Below, one piece after another: positions 1 to 7,543 of a stretch of DNA of 64,000 nt. Origin of the DNA: Methylococcales bacterium (GTDB lineage: Bacteria; Pseudomonadota; Gammaproteobacteria; Methylococcales; Methylomonadaceae). How positions within the stretch are numbered: the first letter of the stretch is position 1; each line of letters begins with the position of its first letter. The stretch covers positions 124,001-188,000 of the forward strand of contig JAPLRZ010000047.1 in NCBI GenBank assembly GCA_026398895.1, in the 5' to 3' direction. A program made the position numbers and the translations under genes. The notes beneath the pieces were generated by a model that was given only the letters and a program-made list of their open reading frames with translations, did no database searches and had not been told where the DNA came from.

Positions 1-40
1 GGACTGGCAGTCATGCTTACACAGATTTAATCCACTATTC
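1..40. mobile_element. Possible right end of an IS1-family element cut by the window edge
   Basis: Positions 19–38 resemble the right terminal inverted repeat of the IS1-like element at 26165–26977: both read ACAGATTTAA, then a pyrimidine, then CCACTA. The rest of the element would lie outside the window. This is a short match, so it is only a suggestion. Confidence 0.3.
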
Positions 41-55
41 CGAGTTCATATCAGT

Positions 56-91
56 GGTTGAAAAAACCATTGCAAATGGTTTTTTTCAACC
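56..91. terminator. Terminator-like hairpin at the head of repeat copy 1
   Basis: An inverted repeat with arms beginning GGTTGAAAAAA and ending TTTTTTTCAACC closes on a three-base loop. The left arm is one A shorter than in copy 2. Runs of A and T inside the arms make it look like a bidirectional terminator, but no T-tract follows the stem. Confidence 0.45.
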
Positions 92-266
92 CTTAGTCTT
101 TTTATATTCATGTTAGCTTATCCTTAACCAATTAATTTTATTCACTTTATTGGTAATAATAATTTATGGCATGAAAATAGCTTTATAGCCTGTAAGCTCA
201 TGTGAAAATTGATCACATGAAACTATTGGTAAACCGTTAACTTACATTTCTAGGAGTATTATTCCC

Positions 267-356
267 ATGATATTAGATATTATCCTCACGAGTTTTTTTG
301 GTGTAGCTATTTTTTATGCCCATATTTTTCTCAAAAATATGCCTACTGATGAATAA
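267..356 (+). CDS. 29-residue single-span membrane peptide, copy 1
   Basis: The frame starts at ATG 267, with a TAGGAG-type ribosome site about ten bases upstream. It encodes 29 residues: a hydrophobic stretch (ILTSFFGVAIFYAHIFL) followed by the short polar tail KNMPTDE. This is long enough for one membrane span. The second copy at 7049–7138 is identical at every base, although the surrounding repeat has diverged at about eleven positions, which argues for coding constraint. I recognise no family. It could act as a small regulatory subunit or a type I toxin-like peptide, but nothing in the sequence decides this. Confidence 0.5.
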   Translation: MILDIILTSFFGVAIFYAHIFLKNMPTDE

Positions 357-477
357 AGTTTAGACATTCAACTTACAGTGGTTTTACACATGACCTTTCA
401 GATTTTAAAAACGACACTGCTACGCTGCATTTGCTAGTTGAATCCAAGAAATAAATTAGTGGTAAAGGAGTGGAAAA

Positions 478-561
478 GTGCAGTTTGATGAATTAGATGA
501 AATGATGCGTGTCATTATGAAACTGCGCGGCGCACTGGAAAAACTAGGAAAGATTCAATAA
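478..561 (+). CDS. Possible 27-residue small protein
   Basis: A GTG at 478 follows a strong AAGGAG site seven bases upstream and opens a 27-codon frame. The product is charged and helix-like (begins MQFDELDEMM, ends GALEKLGKIQ). The frame is closed by a stop just before the ribosome site, so it is not the tail of a longer gene visible here. Its end overlaps the end of the convergent anti-sigma gene by a few bases. No family is recognised and it may be spurious. Confidence 0.3.
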   Translation: MQFDELDEMMRVIMKLRGALEKLGKIQ

Positions 562-1391
562 TCTCGTGCGCCACGCACAAATAATGTAGCACCCACATCG
601 CTATAGACATCACCATGCAGACTTCCCGCTGGAGCCAACTGATATTCCCCAGCACGCAGCAAAATATCTCCCAGAAACACTTCGCCTTGAAGCATCATGC
701 ACTCTTCATCCAGCAGGTGTGAGTGTCCTGGAACCAACGCCCCTGGTTCTAAGCGGTAAATTCGTGATACCCAATTTTCATCAGACCACAAATCCTTCTT
801 AAACACCCCTTCTAGCAATTCTATCCAATTGTCATTTTTATGGGCAAAAATAGTTCGGGAGCTATCTCCACCTAATGGCAGCACGCCGCCTACCAGCTCT
901 CGCAAGATGGGTGGTTTTTTGCCGAGTGATGTGCCGCGCAAAAAAGCCAACGCGCCTTGACGTGAGCGGATACTTGCATGACGACTGCCGATCGGGGAAA
1001 TATGATAATCCAATGGGCCAAGTGTCAGTTCGCCTATTTCCAAGTCGCCGCGTAACACAATACCTTCTTCCACCCAGCTGTGACGATGCGCAGGAAGGCT
1101 TGCGCCAGCAGCAAATTCGATCAACACCGAGCTTCCTTGTGTTCCAGTCCATAGTGGTTTGAAGCGTATGCCCGATTTGAGTGTTTGCCATACGCCGCTC
1201 TTCAAACGGACTGTCAACAAGTCAGCCCGCTCGGCAATACTCTGAGCGACACGCTCCATAATACCGATTCGCAGAGTCGCCTGCTGCTTGGGATTGGGAG
1301 CGATAGGTGCTAAACCAGCCAACAGGAAGCGGTTCAGATCGACTTGATCCGTTTCGTGGCAATCATTCAGGGATTCTGGTCTGTTATTCAT
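555..1391 (-). CDS. ChrR-like double-cupin anti-sigma factor
   Basis: The 278-residue protein has two cupin domains of the ChrR type. The first carries a metal-binding pattern around H102, H104, E108 and H138; the second around H223, H225, E229/E230 and H259. ChrR-family proteins bind a partner ECF sigma factor through an N-terminal domain and release it when the cupin part senses oxidative or other stress. The usual N-terminal zinc motif is not obvious here, so the sensing mode may differ. It lies four bases downstream of the ECF sigma gene on the same strand, the normal arrangement for a sigma/anti-sigma pair. Anti-sigma function is inferred from domain type and neighbour. Confidence 0.8.
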   Translation of the reverse strand: MNNRPESLNDCHETDQVDLNRFLLAGLAPIAPNPKQQATLRIGIMERVAQSIAERADLLTVRLKSGVWQTLKSGIRFKPLWTGTQGSSVLIEFAAGASLPAHRHSWVEEGIVLRGDLEIGELTLGPLDYHISPIGSRHASIRSRQGALAFLRGTSLGKKPPILRELVGGVLPLGGDSSRTIFAHKNDNWIELLEGVFKKDLWSDENWVSRIYRLEPGALVPGHSHLLDEECMMLQGEVFLGDILLRAGEYQLAPAGSLHGDVYSDVGATLFVRGARDY

Positions 1392-1395
1392 AGAG

Positions 1396-2046
1396 TTAAA
1401 TTACCTCAGTGACATTGGCTGTCAATATTTGTTGTAAGGTAAGCAATGCACGCCGTATATGAGACTTGACAGTACCCAGCGGCAAACCTGTATGTCCAGC
1501 GATTTCGTCATGACTTAGCCCCCGAAAGAATGCCAAAGACACCAGTTGTCGTGGCAGGGAGTCGAGACTTGCCAACGCGGTATGCAATTGATGTCCTTGC
1601 TGCATCGCTATCAGCAAATCAGGGGAAGTATCGTCTTCAGAAGCTTCGAATAATCCCAAAGTTTCTGGTTCGAGATTGCATTCATTCAGATCGATGTGGC
1701 GAAGTGCGTCCAACGCTCGACTCCGAGCAATAGTCATTACCCACACTTTTACTGCTCCTCTTTCAGGATCGAACCTCGGTGCCTGCCGCCAAACCTGCCA
1801 GAAGGTATCCTGAACCACTTCTTCTGCCAATTGCACTCGCCTTGTGATCCGTAAAGCCAGTCCATAAACCTGCCCGACCAGACTTTCATACAACAAACCA
1901 AGCGCGGTCTGATCACTATCCACAACACGGGCAATCCACTCCTGAAGCAATTGTTCGTTAGCTATGAATTGATCGCTTTTCTCCAGCTCCTTGATTTGCT
2001 GGTTATCAGGATCATTGTCCATGCTATTTTCGATCCTCTGGTTCAT
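1396..2046 (-). CDS. ECF-type RNA polymerase sigma factor
   Basis: The 216-residue protein has sigma region 2 at about residues 48–110 (LLYESLVGQVYGLALRI, then VVQDTFWQVW) and region 4 at about 155–207 with the helix-turn-helix GLSHDEIAGHTGLPLGTVKS. These are the only two domains, as in ECF sigma factors. Two starts are plausible: ATG 2046 behind AAGGGA, or ATG 2022 behind AGAGGA. It is transcribed with the ChrR-like anti-sigma gene and diverges from the DUF4331 operon. A CATCT-N16-CGTAT element upstream matches one before the divergent operon, suggesting autoregulation and control of that operon. Confidence 0.9.
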   Translation of the reverse strand: MNQRIENSMDNDPDNQQIKELEKSDQFIANEQLLQEWIARVVDSDQTALGLLYESLVGQVYGLALRITRRVQLAEEVVQDTFWQVWRQAPRFDPERGAVKVWVMTIARSRALDALRHIDLNECNLEPETLGLFEASEDDTSPDLLIAMQQGHQLHTALASLDSLPRQLVSLAFFRGLSHDEIAGHTGLPLGTVKSHIRRALLTLQQILTANVTEVI

Positions 2047-2065
2047 CGTTATCCCTTAATCAACT

Positions 2066-2091
2066 ATACGCAAAAAACAATTACCTAGATG
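2066..2091 (-). promoter_or_regulatory. Putative ECF promoter of the sigma/anti-sigma operon
   Basis: Read on the minus strand, this is CATCT, sixteen bases, CGTAT. The same bipartite pattern with the same spacing occurs on the plus strand at 2257–2282 before the DUF4331 gene. ECF promoters commonly have this shape, with a CGT-containing -10. The start of transcription would fall a few bases upstream of ATG 2046, or about 35 bases upstream of ATG 2022, which favours the inner start. Confidence 0.5.
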
Positions 2092-2256
2092 CTGAAACTA
2101 TAGATACGCCATGTATTGTAAAGCTGGCGTTAGTTGTTAGCAATTGCCTAATTAAATACTGTCCCCGAACCGCCTTATTTAATGCTTTTCGGTTGCACCC
2201 ATGCTCAGTCCTGACATAACAGAAAAATAAAGTTTGGTTATTTTTATATTTTCTCA

Positions 2257-2282
2257 CATCCACTTGGTCGTTTATTTCGTAT
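2257..2282 (+). promoter_or_regulatory. Putative ECF promoter of the DUF4331 operon
   Basis: CATCC at 2257–2261, sixteen bases, then CGTAT at 2278–2282. It is the plus-strand twin of the element in front of the sigma gene and lies about 38 bases before the chosen DUF4331 start. The shared motif and exact shared spacing are seen directly; recognition by the adjacent ECF sigma factor is inferred. Confidence 0.5.
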
Positions 2283-2320
2283 CCACAGTGCAATCTAAAT
2301 TTTTAACACAGGAATCAATT

Positions 2321-3946
2321 ATGAAAAATATATTTCCCCCTACACACTGGCAACTAGCCCTACTTTCCAGCGCATTACTTATGCTGGGTTCTGTCGAATC
2401 AGCTCATGCCGCCAATCACCGAGAAGCACCGTTGACCGCGCTTGATACCAAAGCCGATATTACTGACTGGTATAGCTTTGTCAGTTATGACGACCCTAGC
2501 AAGGTGACGATGATATTAAATGTCGATCCATTTCTGGAAGCGAGCAACGGACCTAATTATTTCCCGTTTGATCCAGAAATTCTCTATGAAATGAAAATTG
2601 ACAATAATTTTGATGCGGACGAAGACATTACTTTGCAATTTCGTTTTAAAACTGAAAACCGTTTACCCAGTGTTTTTACTGGCTTTGTGGGTGCAGGTAC
2701 AGGTATTTTTGCACCAGCGAACTCACCCAACCCAGATAAATTTCCTCCTGGCACACTGATAGTACCCCCTGCGATCACCGCACTCGATGGACCAGGTTCT
2801 GAAGGCTTGGGCTTGCGTCAAAGTTATACCATCACACTCATTAAAGGAAAAGGCAGAAATCGGCAAGTGGTTGATTTGACCAATCAACAGAAGCTTTACG
2901 CAGTACCCTCTAACGTCGGTCCGAGAACCATGCCGAATTACAACGAGTTGGCTAGCCAAGGGATTTATGATTTATCGGGCGGTGTCCGTGTTTTTGCGGG
3001 GACGGTAGACGATCCGTTTTACATTGATTTGGGTGCTGCTTTCGATACCTTTAATTTCCGCGCTGATGCTTTTAGCACGGGTATTCCAGGGGTATTTTCC
3101 GAGGCACAGAATAATGCCGATGACCTTAATTTTGCCGCCGACGATGTTGCGGGATTTAACGTCAACACCATCGCTATAGAACTACCTATCGCGCTATTAA
3201 CTAAAGATGGGCAGCAACATTCCGCCGCTGACGCGCTGGCGGTACTCGGTACTTACGCCACCACCTCCAGACCCCGCACTAAGGAATTTTCTGAAAAACT
3301 AGGCGGCAAAACTAAACTCGCCAACAGTTTTACTCAGATTCAACGCATGGGTAATCCTCTGATTAATGAGTTACTGATTGGTACGGGCGATAAAGATAAG
3401 TTCAGCATGAGCGAGCCTAAAAACGATGCCGTGTTTGCCAATTATTTACTCGATCCGTTGCTGGCTAGGGTCATCAATGCTGCTTATAGCGGCGCGGTAA
3501 AAATTCCAGCCGCCCCAAGACTGGATTTGGCACCGCTAGTATTTTATGCGGCACCGATTTGTCCTGGTTGCACAACGGCTCAACAAGGGCCGATTGCTGA
3601 CTTATTAAGGCTTAATACTGGCATAGCACCCACAGCGTTTAACTCTCGTAAGCGCATGGGATTTTTGGCGGGTGATAAAGCAGGCTTTCCCAATGGTCGC
3701 AGAGTGTCCGACGATGTTACCGATATTGCAGCGCAAGCCGTCGTCGGGGTATTGAATCCAGCCTTTAATGTGTTTCCAAATAATCGGGTTGCCGATGGTG
3801 TTAACGCTAACGATAGAGCCTATCAGGAAAGCTTTCCTTATGTTGCTTTTGCCAATAGTGGTCGAAACAGTCGTCACGTCGATCCTAGCGAATCAGGCTG
3901 TTCTGATGCTGGATTTTTAACCTTAAGCACTTGCCCAATCGACTAA
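2321..3946 (+). CDS. Exported DUF4331-family protein
   Basis: The start at ATG 2321 has an AGGA site seven bases upstream and gives 541 residues; an upstream ATG at 2234 would bury the signal peptide. Residues 1–30 form a signal peptide ending in AHA, followed by the NHREAPLTALDTKADITDWY segment typical of DUF4331 proteins. The C-terminal part contains Cys pairs (ICPGC, and two Cys near the end) that may form disulfides outside the cytoplasm. The biochemical role of DUF4331 is not known to me. It heads an operon with a TPR protein and a HupE/UreJ-like membrane protein and faces an ECF sigma/anti-sigma pair, so it is probably a stress- or metal-responsive envelope protein. Confidence 0.85.
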   Translation: MKNIFPPTHWQLALLSSALLMLGSVESAHAANHREAPLTALDTKADITDWYSFVSYDDPSKVTMILNVDPFLEASNGPNYFPFDPEILYEMKIDNNFDADEDITLQFRFKTENRLPSVFTGFVGAGTGIFAPANSPNPDKFPPGTLIVPPAITALDGPGSEGLGLRQSYTITLIKGKGRNRQVVDLTNQQKLYAVPSNVGPRTMPNYNELASQGIYDLSGGVRVFAGTVDDPFYIDLGAAFDTFNFRADAFSTGIPGVFSEAQNNADDLNFAADDVAGFNVNTIAIELPIALLTKDGQQHSAADALAVLGTYATTSRPRTKEFSEKLGGKTKLANSFTQIQRMGNPLINELLIGTGDKDKFSMSEPKNDAVFANYLLDPLLARVINAAYSGAVKIPAAPRLDLAPLVFYAAPICPGCTTAQQGPIADLLRLNTGIAPTAFNSRKRMGFLAGDKAGFPNGRRVSDDVTDIAAQAVVGVLNPAFNVFPNNRVADGVNANDRAYQESFPYVAFANSGRNSRHVDPSESGCSDAGFLTLSTCPID

Positions 3947-3955
3947 GTCAAGCTC

Positions 3956-3975
3956 CCTCTCCTGTTGGAGAGGGC
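3956..3975. repeat. REP-like hairpin between the DUF4331 and TPR genes
   Basis: CCCTCTCC and GGAGAGGG form a perfect 8-bp stem on a TGTT loop, followed by a GGGGTGAGGAGAGG tail. This kind of CCCTCTCC…GGGGTGAGG repeat is common in proteobacterial intergenic DNA. Here it may lower downstream expression or protect the upstream mRNA end. Confidence 0.6.
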
Positions 3976-4141
3976 AGGGGTGAGGAGAGGCTTTATCCCT
4001 GCTTTCTCCCGCTGGAGAAGAAGCAAATTTACTGGTTTAGATAGCTATGCTCTGGCGCAGAGTAGATTTTTTGGTAACTATTCAGCGACACTAAAATCAC
4101 ACATCATGCCCACTGGAAAGTGGGCAGTAAGGAACTGTCCA

Positions 4142-5320
4142 GTGAAATACTCATTGATTATCGGCTTGGCACTTTGTGGATCAATTTATAGCTCCGCCTA
4201 CGCCCAACCGTACACTCCCAAGACTGATAATGAAATTTTGGAGCAGCTGCCCGCACATGGTGAAAGCTGGTTCGAGATTCGAGCATTAAGAAAGCTGGTT
4301 GAGTCCAATCCCAATGACTTCCCTAAAGCACTACAACTGGTCAAACGCTACATTGAATTGGGACGCGCCGAATCTGATCCGCGCTATTACGGCTATGCCG
4401 AAGCCGCGTTAACGCCTTGGATGAAAACCGCGTATCCGAGTGCTGAGGCACTAACCCTGCGTGCTACGCTATTTCAAAACCGTCATGAATTTCCAGCCGC
4501 ATTGGAACAGTTGAACAAAGCACTTGCTCAACAACCGCGCTTAGCACAAGCTTGGCTGACCCGTGCTTTGATTCAAGAAGTACAGGGAAATTATACAGCC
4601 GCCTTAAATAGCTGTTTGCCGTTACTTAAGTTGGCATCGCCTCTCACCGCCACCGTCTGCATGACTTCTACCTTGAGCCTTTCTGGTCAACTTGATTCTG
4701 CCTATCAACAACTTAATCAAGCCATACAAATAGCTCAAACTGAGCCGCCACAAGAAAAACAATGGGCATTAATAACGCTAGCAGAAATGGCAGAACGTAA
4801 AGGCGATGCTGAAGTAGCCGAGCAACAGTATCGTAAAGCGTTCGACTTGGAACAACGTAATGGCTATTTGTTAGCCACTTATGCCGATTTTCTACTGAAT
4901 CATAAACGCTACAACGAAGTTATTAAGCTCTTGCAAAATGAAACCCGTGCTGACGGCTTGTTGTTGCGGCTCACTATGGCAGAACAACAATTGAACTTAC
5001 CTGAATTAGGCAGCCATAAAGAGACACTCGAAGCCCGTTTTGCCGCCAGTCGGATGCGTGGTGATTCCAGTCATCAAGGCGATGAAGCACGCTTTATGCT
5101 TCATGTATTGAATAAACCCGAACTAGCGTTGGAGTTAGCACACAAAAATTGGTCAGTCCAGCATGAATCTCGCGATGCCCGAATTCTACTGGAAGCGGCA
5201 TTAGCGTCTGGCACAGCCCAGCACGAGGCTCAGGCTACTCTTGATTTTCTCACGCAATCCCGCTTGCAGGATGCCCGTTTACAACCCTTAATCGAGCAAT
5301 TTAAAAGGATAGACTCATGA
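4142..5320 (+). CDS. Exported tetratricopeptide-repeat protein
   Basis: I chose GTG 4142 because it follows AAGGA by eight bases and places a clean signal peptide at the N-terminus (KYSLIIGLALCGSIYSSAYA, cleavage after AYA). The longer open frame starting at 3965 runs through the upstream REP-like hairpin and is unlikely to be translated. The mature protein is almost all helical with TPR-like pairs, for example around FPAALEQLNKALAQQPRLAQ and AEVAEQQYRKAFDLEQRNGY. It would act in the periplasm as a protein-interaction scaffold. Its stop overlaps the next start (ATGA), so it is translationally coupled to the HupE-like gene. Its partner is unknown. Confidence 0.75.
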   Translation: MKYSLIIGLALCGSIYSSAYAQPYTPKTDNEILEQLPAHGESWFEIRALRKLVESNPNDFPKALQLVKRYIELGRAESDPRYYGYAEAALTPWMKTAYPSAEALTLRATLFQNRHEFPAALEQLNKALAQQPRLAQAWLTRALIQEVQGNYTAALNSCLPLLKLASPLTATVCMTSTLSLSGQLDSAYQQLNQAIQIAQTEPPQEKQWALITLAEMAERKGDAEVAEQQYRKAFDLEQRNGYLLATYADFLLNHKRYNEVIKLLQNETRADGLLLRLTMAEQQLNLPELGSHKETLEARFAASRMRGDSSHQGDEARFMLHVLNKPELALELAHKNWSVQHESRDARILLEAALASGTAQHEAQATLDFLTQSRLQDARLQPLIEQFKRIDS

Positions 5321-6444
5321 AGCACATCATGCTAATCGTTTTTCTGTCATTGGCGAGTTTTAGCGCGATGGCACACAAACCCAGTGATAGTTACCTAGCC
5401 TTAAAAGTCGAGGGAAATCAGGTGCAGGGGCAATGGGATATTGCCCTACGCGACTTAGATTATGCGATAGGTTTAGATGGCAATGATGATGGTCATATCA
5501 CTTGGACTGAATTGCGTGAACGTAAAGAAGCGGTTTACGCTTATGCGTTAAATCGGCTAGAAATCGCTACCAATCAACAAAACTGCCCGCTCAAGCCGAC
5601 AGACATTTTGGTCGATGAACACAGTGACGGTCATTATGCGGTACTGAATTTTCAAGCAGACTGTTTGGCTGATGTACAAAAGCTATCGATTACCTATGGC
5701 TTGTTTTTCGATCTTGATGCTCAGCATCGAGGCCTATTAAAATTAACCCGCAACGAACGCACCGACACGACCATTTTCAGTCCAGATCGTAAACAGGTAG
5801 ACTTTGCGTTGAACTCAGTTCGCAAACCGTGGCAAGAGTTCCTTAATTTTGCACATGAAGGTGTTTGGCATATCTGGATTGGTTTCGATCACATTTTGTT
5901 TCTGCTAAGCCTTTTGTTACCTGCGGCACTGGTTAGAGAAAATTCCAGTTGGTATCCAAAACAAGGTTTTTCACAGGCATTTTGGGAAGTACTGGCAGTG
6001 GTTACTGCTTTCACGCTGGCACATTCAATTACCCTTAGTCTAGCGGTATTGGGTTATATATCACTGCCCACACGCTGGGTTGAATCGGCTATTGCCGCTT
6101 CGGTCGTCATTGCAGCACTTAACAATGTTTATCCGATATTTGTGCGTCGCCGTAGCGGGTTTGCCTTTGGCTTCGGGCTTATTCACGGCATGGGCATTGC
6201 CAGTGTGTTGCTCGACATGGGCTTGCCAAATACCCAAGGACTTATTTCTCTGCTGGGCTTTAATCTGGGTGTGGAAGTGGGTCAATTAGCCATCGTCAGT
6301 ATTGCTTTTCCGATCATTATTTTATTCAGCCAATATCGTTATTATCCAGTGCTGGTAATGAAATTGGGTTCTACGGGTATTGCCATAGTCGCATTATTCT
6401 GGCTGGCTGAACGTAGCCTCGATTTTCAAATGAATATACTTTAA
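5317..6444 (+). CDS. HupE/UreJ-like membrane protein with an EF-hand-like loop
   Basis: The 375-residue protein has a signal peptide (cleavage after about residue 19), an extracytoplasmic domain to about residue 180, and then a hydrophobic region of six or so spans. The latter starts with the HupE/UreJ signature WHIWIGFDHILFLLSLL and includes His-rich segments (TLAHSITLSLAV, FGLIHGMGIAS). Such membrane domains are linked to nickel or cobalt uptake in HupE/UreJ proteins. Residues 54–65 (DGNDDGHITWTE) match a canonical EF-hand calcium loop with D1, N3, D5, G6, I8 and E12. It is the last gene of the DUF4331 operon. Transport substrate and calcium binding are inferred only. Confidence 0.8.
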   Translation: MKHIMLIVFLSLASFSAMAHKPSDSYLALKVEGNQVQGQWDIALRDLDYAIGLDGNDDGHITWTELRERKEAVYAYALNRLEIATNQQNCPLKPTDILVDEHSDGHYAVLNFQADCLADVQKLSITYGLFFDLDAQHRGLLKLTRNERTDTTIFSPDRKQVDFALNSVRKPWQEFLNFAHEGVWHIWIGFDHILFLLSLLLPAALVRENSSWYPKQGFSQAFWEVLAVVTAFTLAHSITLSLAVLGYISLPTRWVESAIAASVVIAALNNVYPIFVRRRSGFAFGFGLIHGMGIASVLLDMGLPNTQGLISLLGFNLGVEVGQLAIVSIAFPIIILFSQYRYYPVLVMKLGSTGIAIVALFWLAERSLDFQMNIL

Positions 6445-6575
6445 GGCGATATTCAAGCATGAATATACCCGAATTGTTCGCTACATATAATTCGAGCTTG
6501 CTTGATAAGTACAAATCCGTAAGCAACGAGAAAGTTATAGCAATATCCTAGAAAATTATTCCCAATAGCTTGGCA

Positions 6576-6821
6576 GACGGCGCAGAACGAGCTTGATCTC
6601 CTGCCCGCCTACAGCTCCGACTTTATGCCTGTTGAACACCTGTGGCAAGGGTTCGTGAGGATGTCACCTACCCAGTCTGCTACGACCATAAAAGCAAGTT
6701 CATCACCCAATTTGAAGCGTTTGTGCAATCCATTAATTCAATGCCTACCGCCATTGCTGACCGACTTTTTACTAAAATATCCCTGAATCCTATTGAGAAA
6801 AAACTACGGTTTTCAAAATAG
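6576..6821 (+). pseudogene. IS630-family transposase remnant (3' end)
   Basis: One frame gives LLPAYSSDFMPVEHLW, the conserved end of the IS630 DDE domain including the catalytic Glu. A second frame then gives DVTYPVCYDHKSKFITQFEA and runs to the stop at 6819–6821. At least one frameshift separates them and the 5' two thirds are missing, so it cannot be active. It abuts repeat copy 2. Confidence 0.7.
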
Positions 6822-6836
6822 ATGGGGTTTATCAGT

Positions 6837-6873
6837 GGTTGAAAAAAACCATTGCAAATGGTTTTTTTCAACC
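6837..6873. terminator. Perfect 17-bp hairpin at the head of repeat copy 2
   Basis: Arms GGTTGAAAAAAACCATT and its exact complement flank a GCA loop. The long A and T runs would let it act as a terminator in either direction. Copy 1 lacks one A in the left arm. Confidence 0.5.
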
Positions 6874-7048
6874 CTTAGTCTTTTTATATTCATGTTAGCT
6901 TATCCTTAACCAATTAATTTTATTCACTTTATTAGTAATAATAATTTATGGCATGAAAATAGCTTTATAGTTTGTAAGCTCATGTGAAAATTGATCACAT
7001 GAAACTATTGGTAAATCGTTAACTTACATTTCTAGGAGTATTATTCCC

Positions 7049-7138
7049 ATGATATTAGATATTATCCTCACGAGTTTTTTTGGTGTAGCTATTTTTTATG
7101 CCCATATTTTTCTCAAAAATATGCCTACTGATGAATAA
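7049..7138 (+). CDS. 29-residue single-span membrane peptide, copy 2
   Basis: The frame is identical in DNA to the one at 267–356, with the same TAGGAG-type ribosome site. The peptide starts MILDIILTSFFG, has one likely membrane span and a polar tail. Retention of an intact frame in two copies while the flanks drift is the main evidence that it is expressed. No function can be assigned. Confidence 0.5.
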   Translation: MILDIILTSFFGVAIFYAHIFLKNMPTDE

Positions 7139-7173
7139 AGTTTAGACGTTCAACTTACAGTGGTTTTACAGAT

Positions 7174-7204
7174 GATCTCTCAGGTTTTAAAAACCTGAGA
7201 GATC
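7174..7204. repeat. 31-nt perfect palindrome after repeat copy 2
   Basis: Fifteen-base arms (GATCTCTCAGGTTTT and its complement) meet at a single central A. It sits 36 bases after the 29-codon ORF and may be its terminator or a protein-binding site. In copy 1 the same place is degenerate. Confidence 0.6.
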
Positions 7205-7351
7205 TATATTCAGTAACTAACTTAGATTGAAATTGCTTTGATCTTTACCACTACCAAATTATTTCGTCCGTTCATACTACATTCAGCAACTACCCATTAA
7301 CATTCGACCAACGTTCAGCAATAATTGATAAAAAAATAGGTGGTGATAAAA

Positions 7352-7543
7352 ATGAAAACAATCAATCAAAACAAAATACCCGATGTAAACCTTGATAATA
7401 ATTTTGATGTTTTTTGCCAAGGGTTTGACAACGGCAGCTTTTATGGCTTGGAATATATCCTAGAGGATTTTTTTCAGAATACGACGGTGAAACCCGTTAA
7501 TCCTGCCAAACATTCCGTCGATTGGTTTGGGTTGAACAGCTAG
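7352..7543 (+). CDS. Orphan 63-residue small protein
   Basis: ATG 7352 follows an AGGTGG site by about eight bases, better placed than the in-frame GTG at 7340. The product starts MKTINQNKIPDVNLDN, is acidic and aromatic in the middle (NNFDVFCQGFDNGSFYGLEY) and ends in a basic-to-aromatic tail, HSVDWFGLNS. It has no signal peptide or membrane span. A single Cys and a distinct C-terminal segment would be compatible with a modified or secreted peptide, but no processing genes are adjacent. I do not recognise the family. Confidence 0.5.
   Translation: MKTINQNKIPDVNLDNNFDVFCQGFDNGSFYGLEYILEDFFQNTTVKPVNPAKHSVDWFGLNS

Larger units (their letters stand above)
50..412. repeat. Direct repeat, copy 1 (about 363 bp; partner at 6831–7194)
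   Basis: This stretch is nearly identical to 6831–7194, with roughly eleven differences. It starts with a hairpin, continues through an AT-rich leader and a 29-codon ORF, and ends in a sequence that is a perfect palindrome only in copy 2. The copies face the same way and bracket the ECF/DUF4331 block, so they could recombine to delete or duplicate it. Confidence 0.9.
6831..7194. repeat. Direct repeat, copy 2 (partner at 50–412)
   Basis: Same orientation and content as copy 1: hairpin, AT-rich leader, identical 29-codon ORF and a 3' palindrome. Differences from copy 1 all fall outside the ORF. It starts ten bases after the stop of the IS630 remnant. Confidence 0.9.

Noticed and set aside
2234-2320. 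Upstream extension of the DUF4331 gene
   Set aside because: The ribosome site and signal peptide favour ATG 2321, and the extension covers the putative promoter.
3965-4141. Upstream extension of the TPR gene
   Set aside because: It reads through a REP-like hairpin and would bury an obvious signal peptide that starts at GTG 4142.
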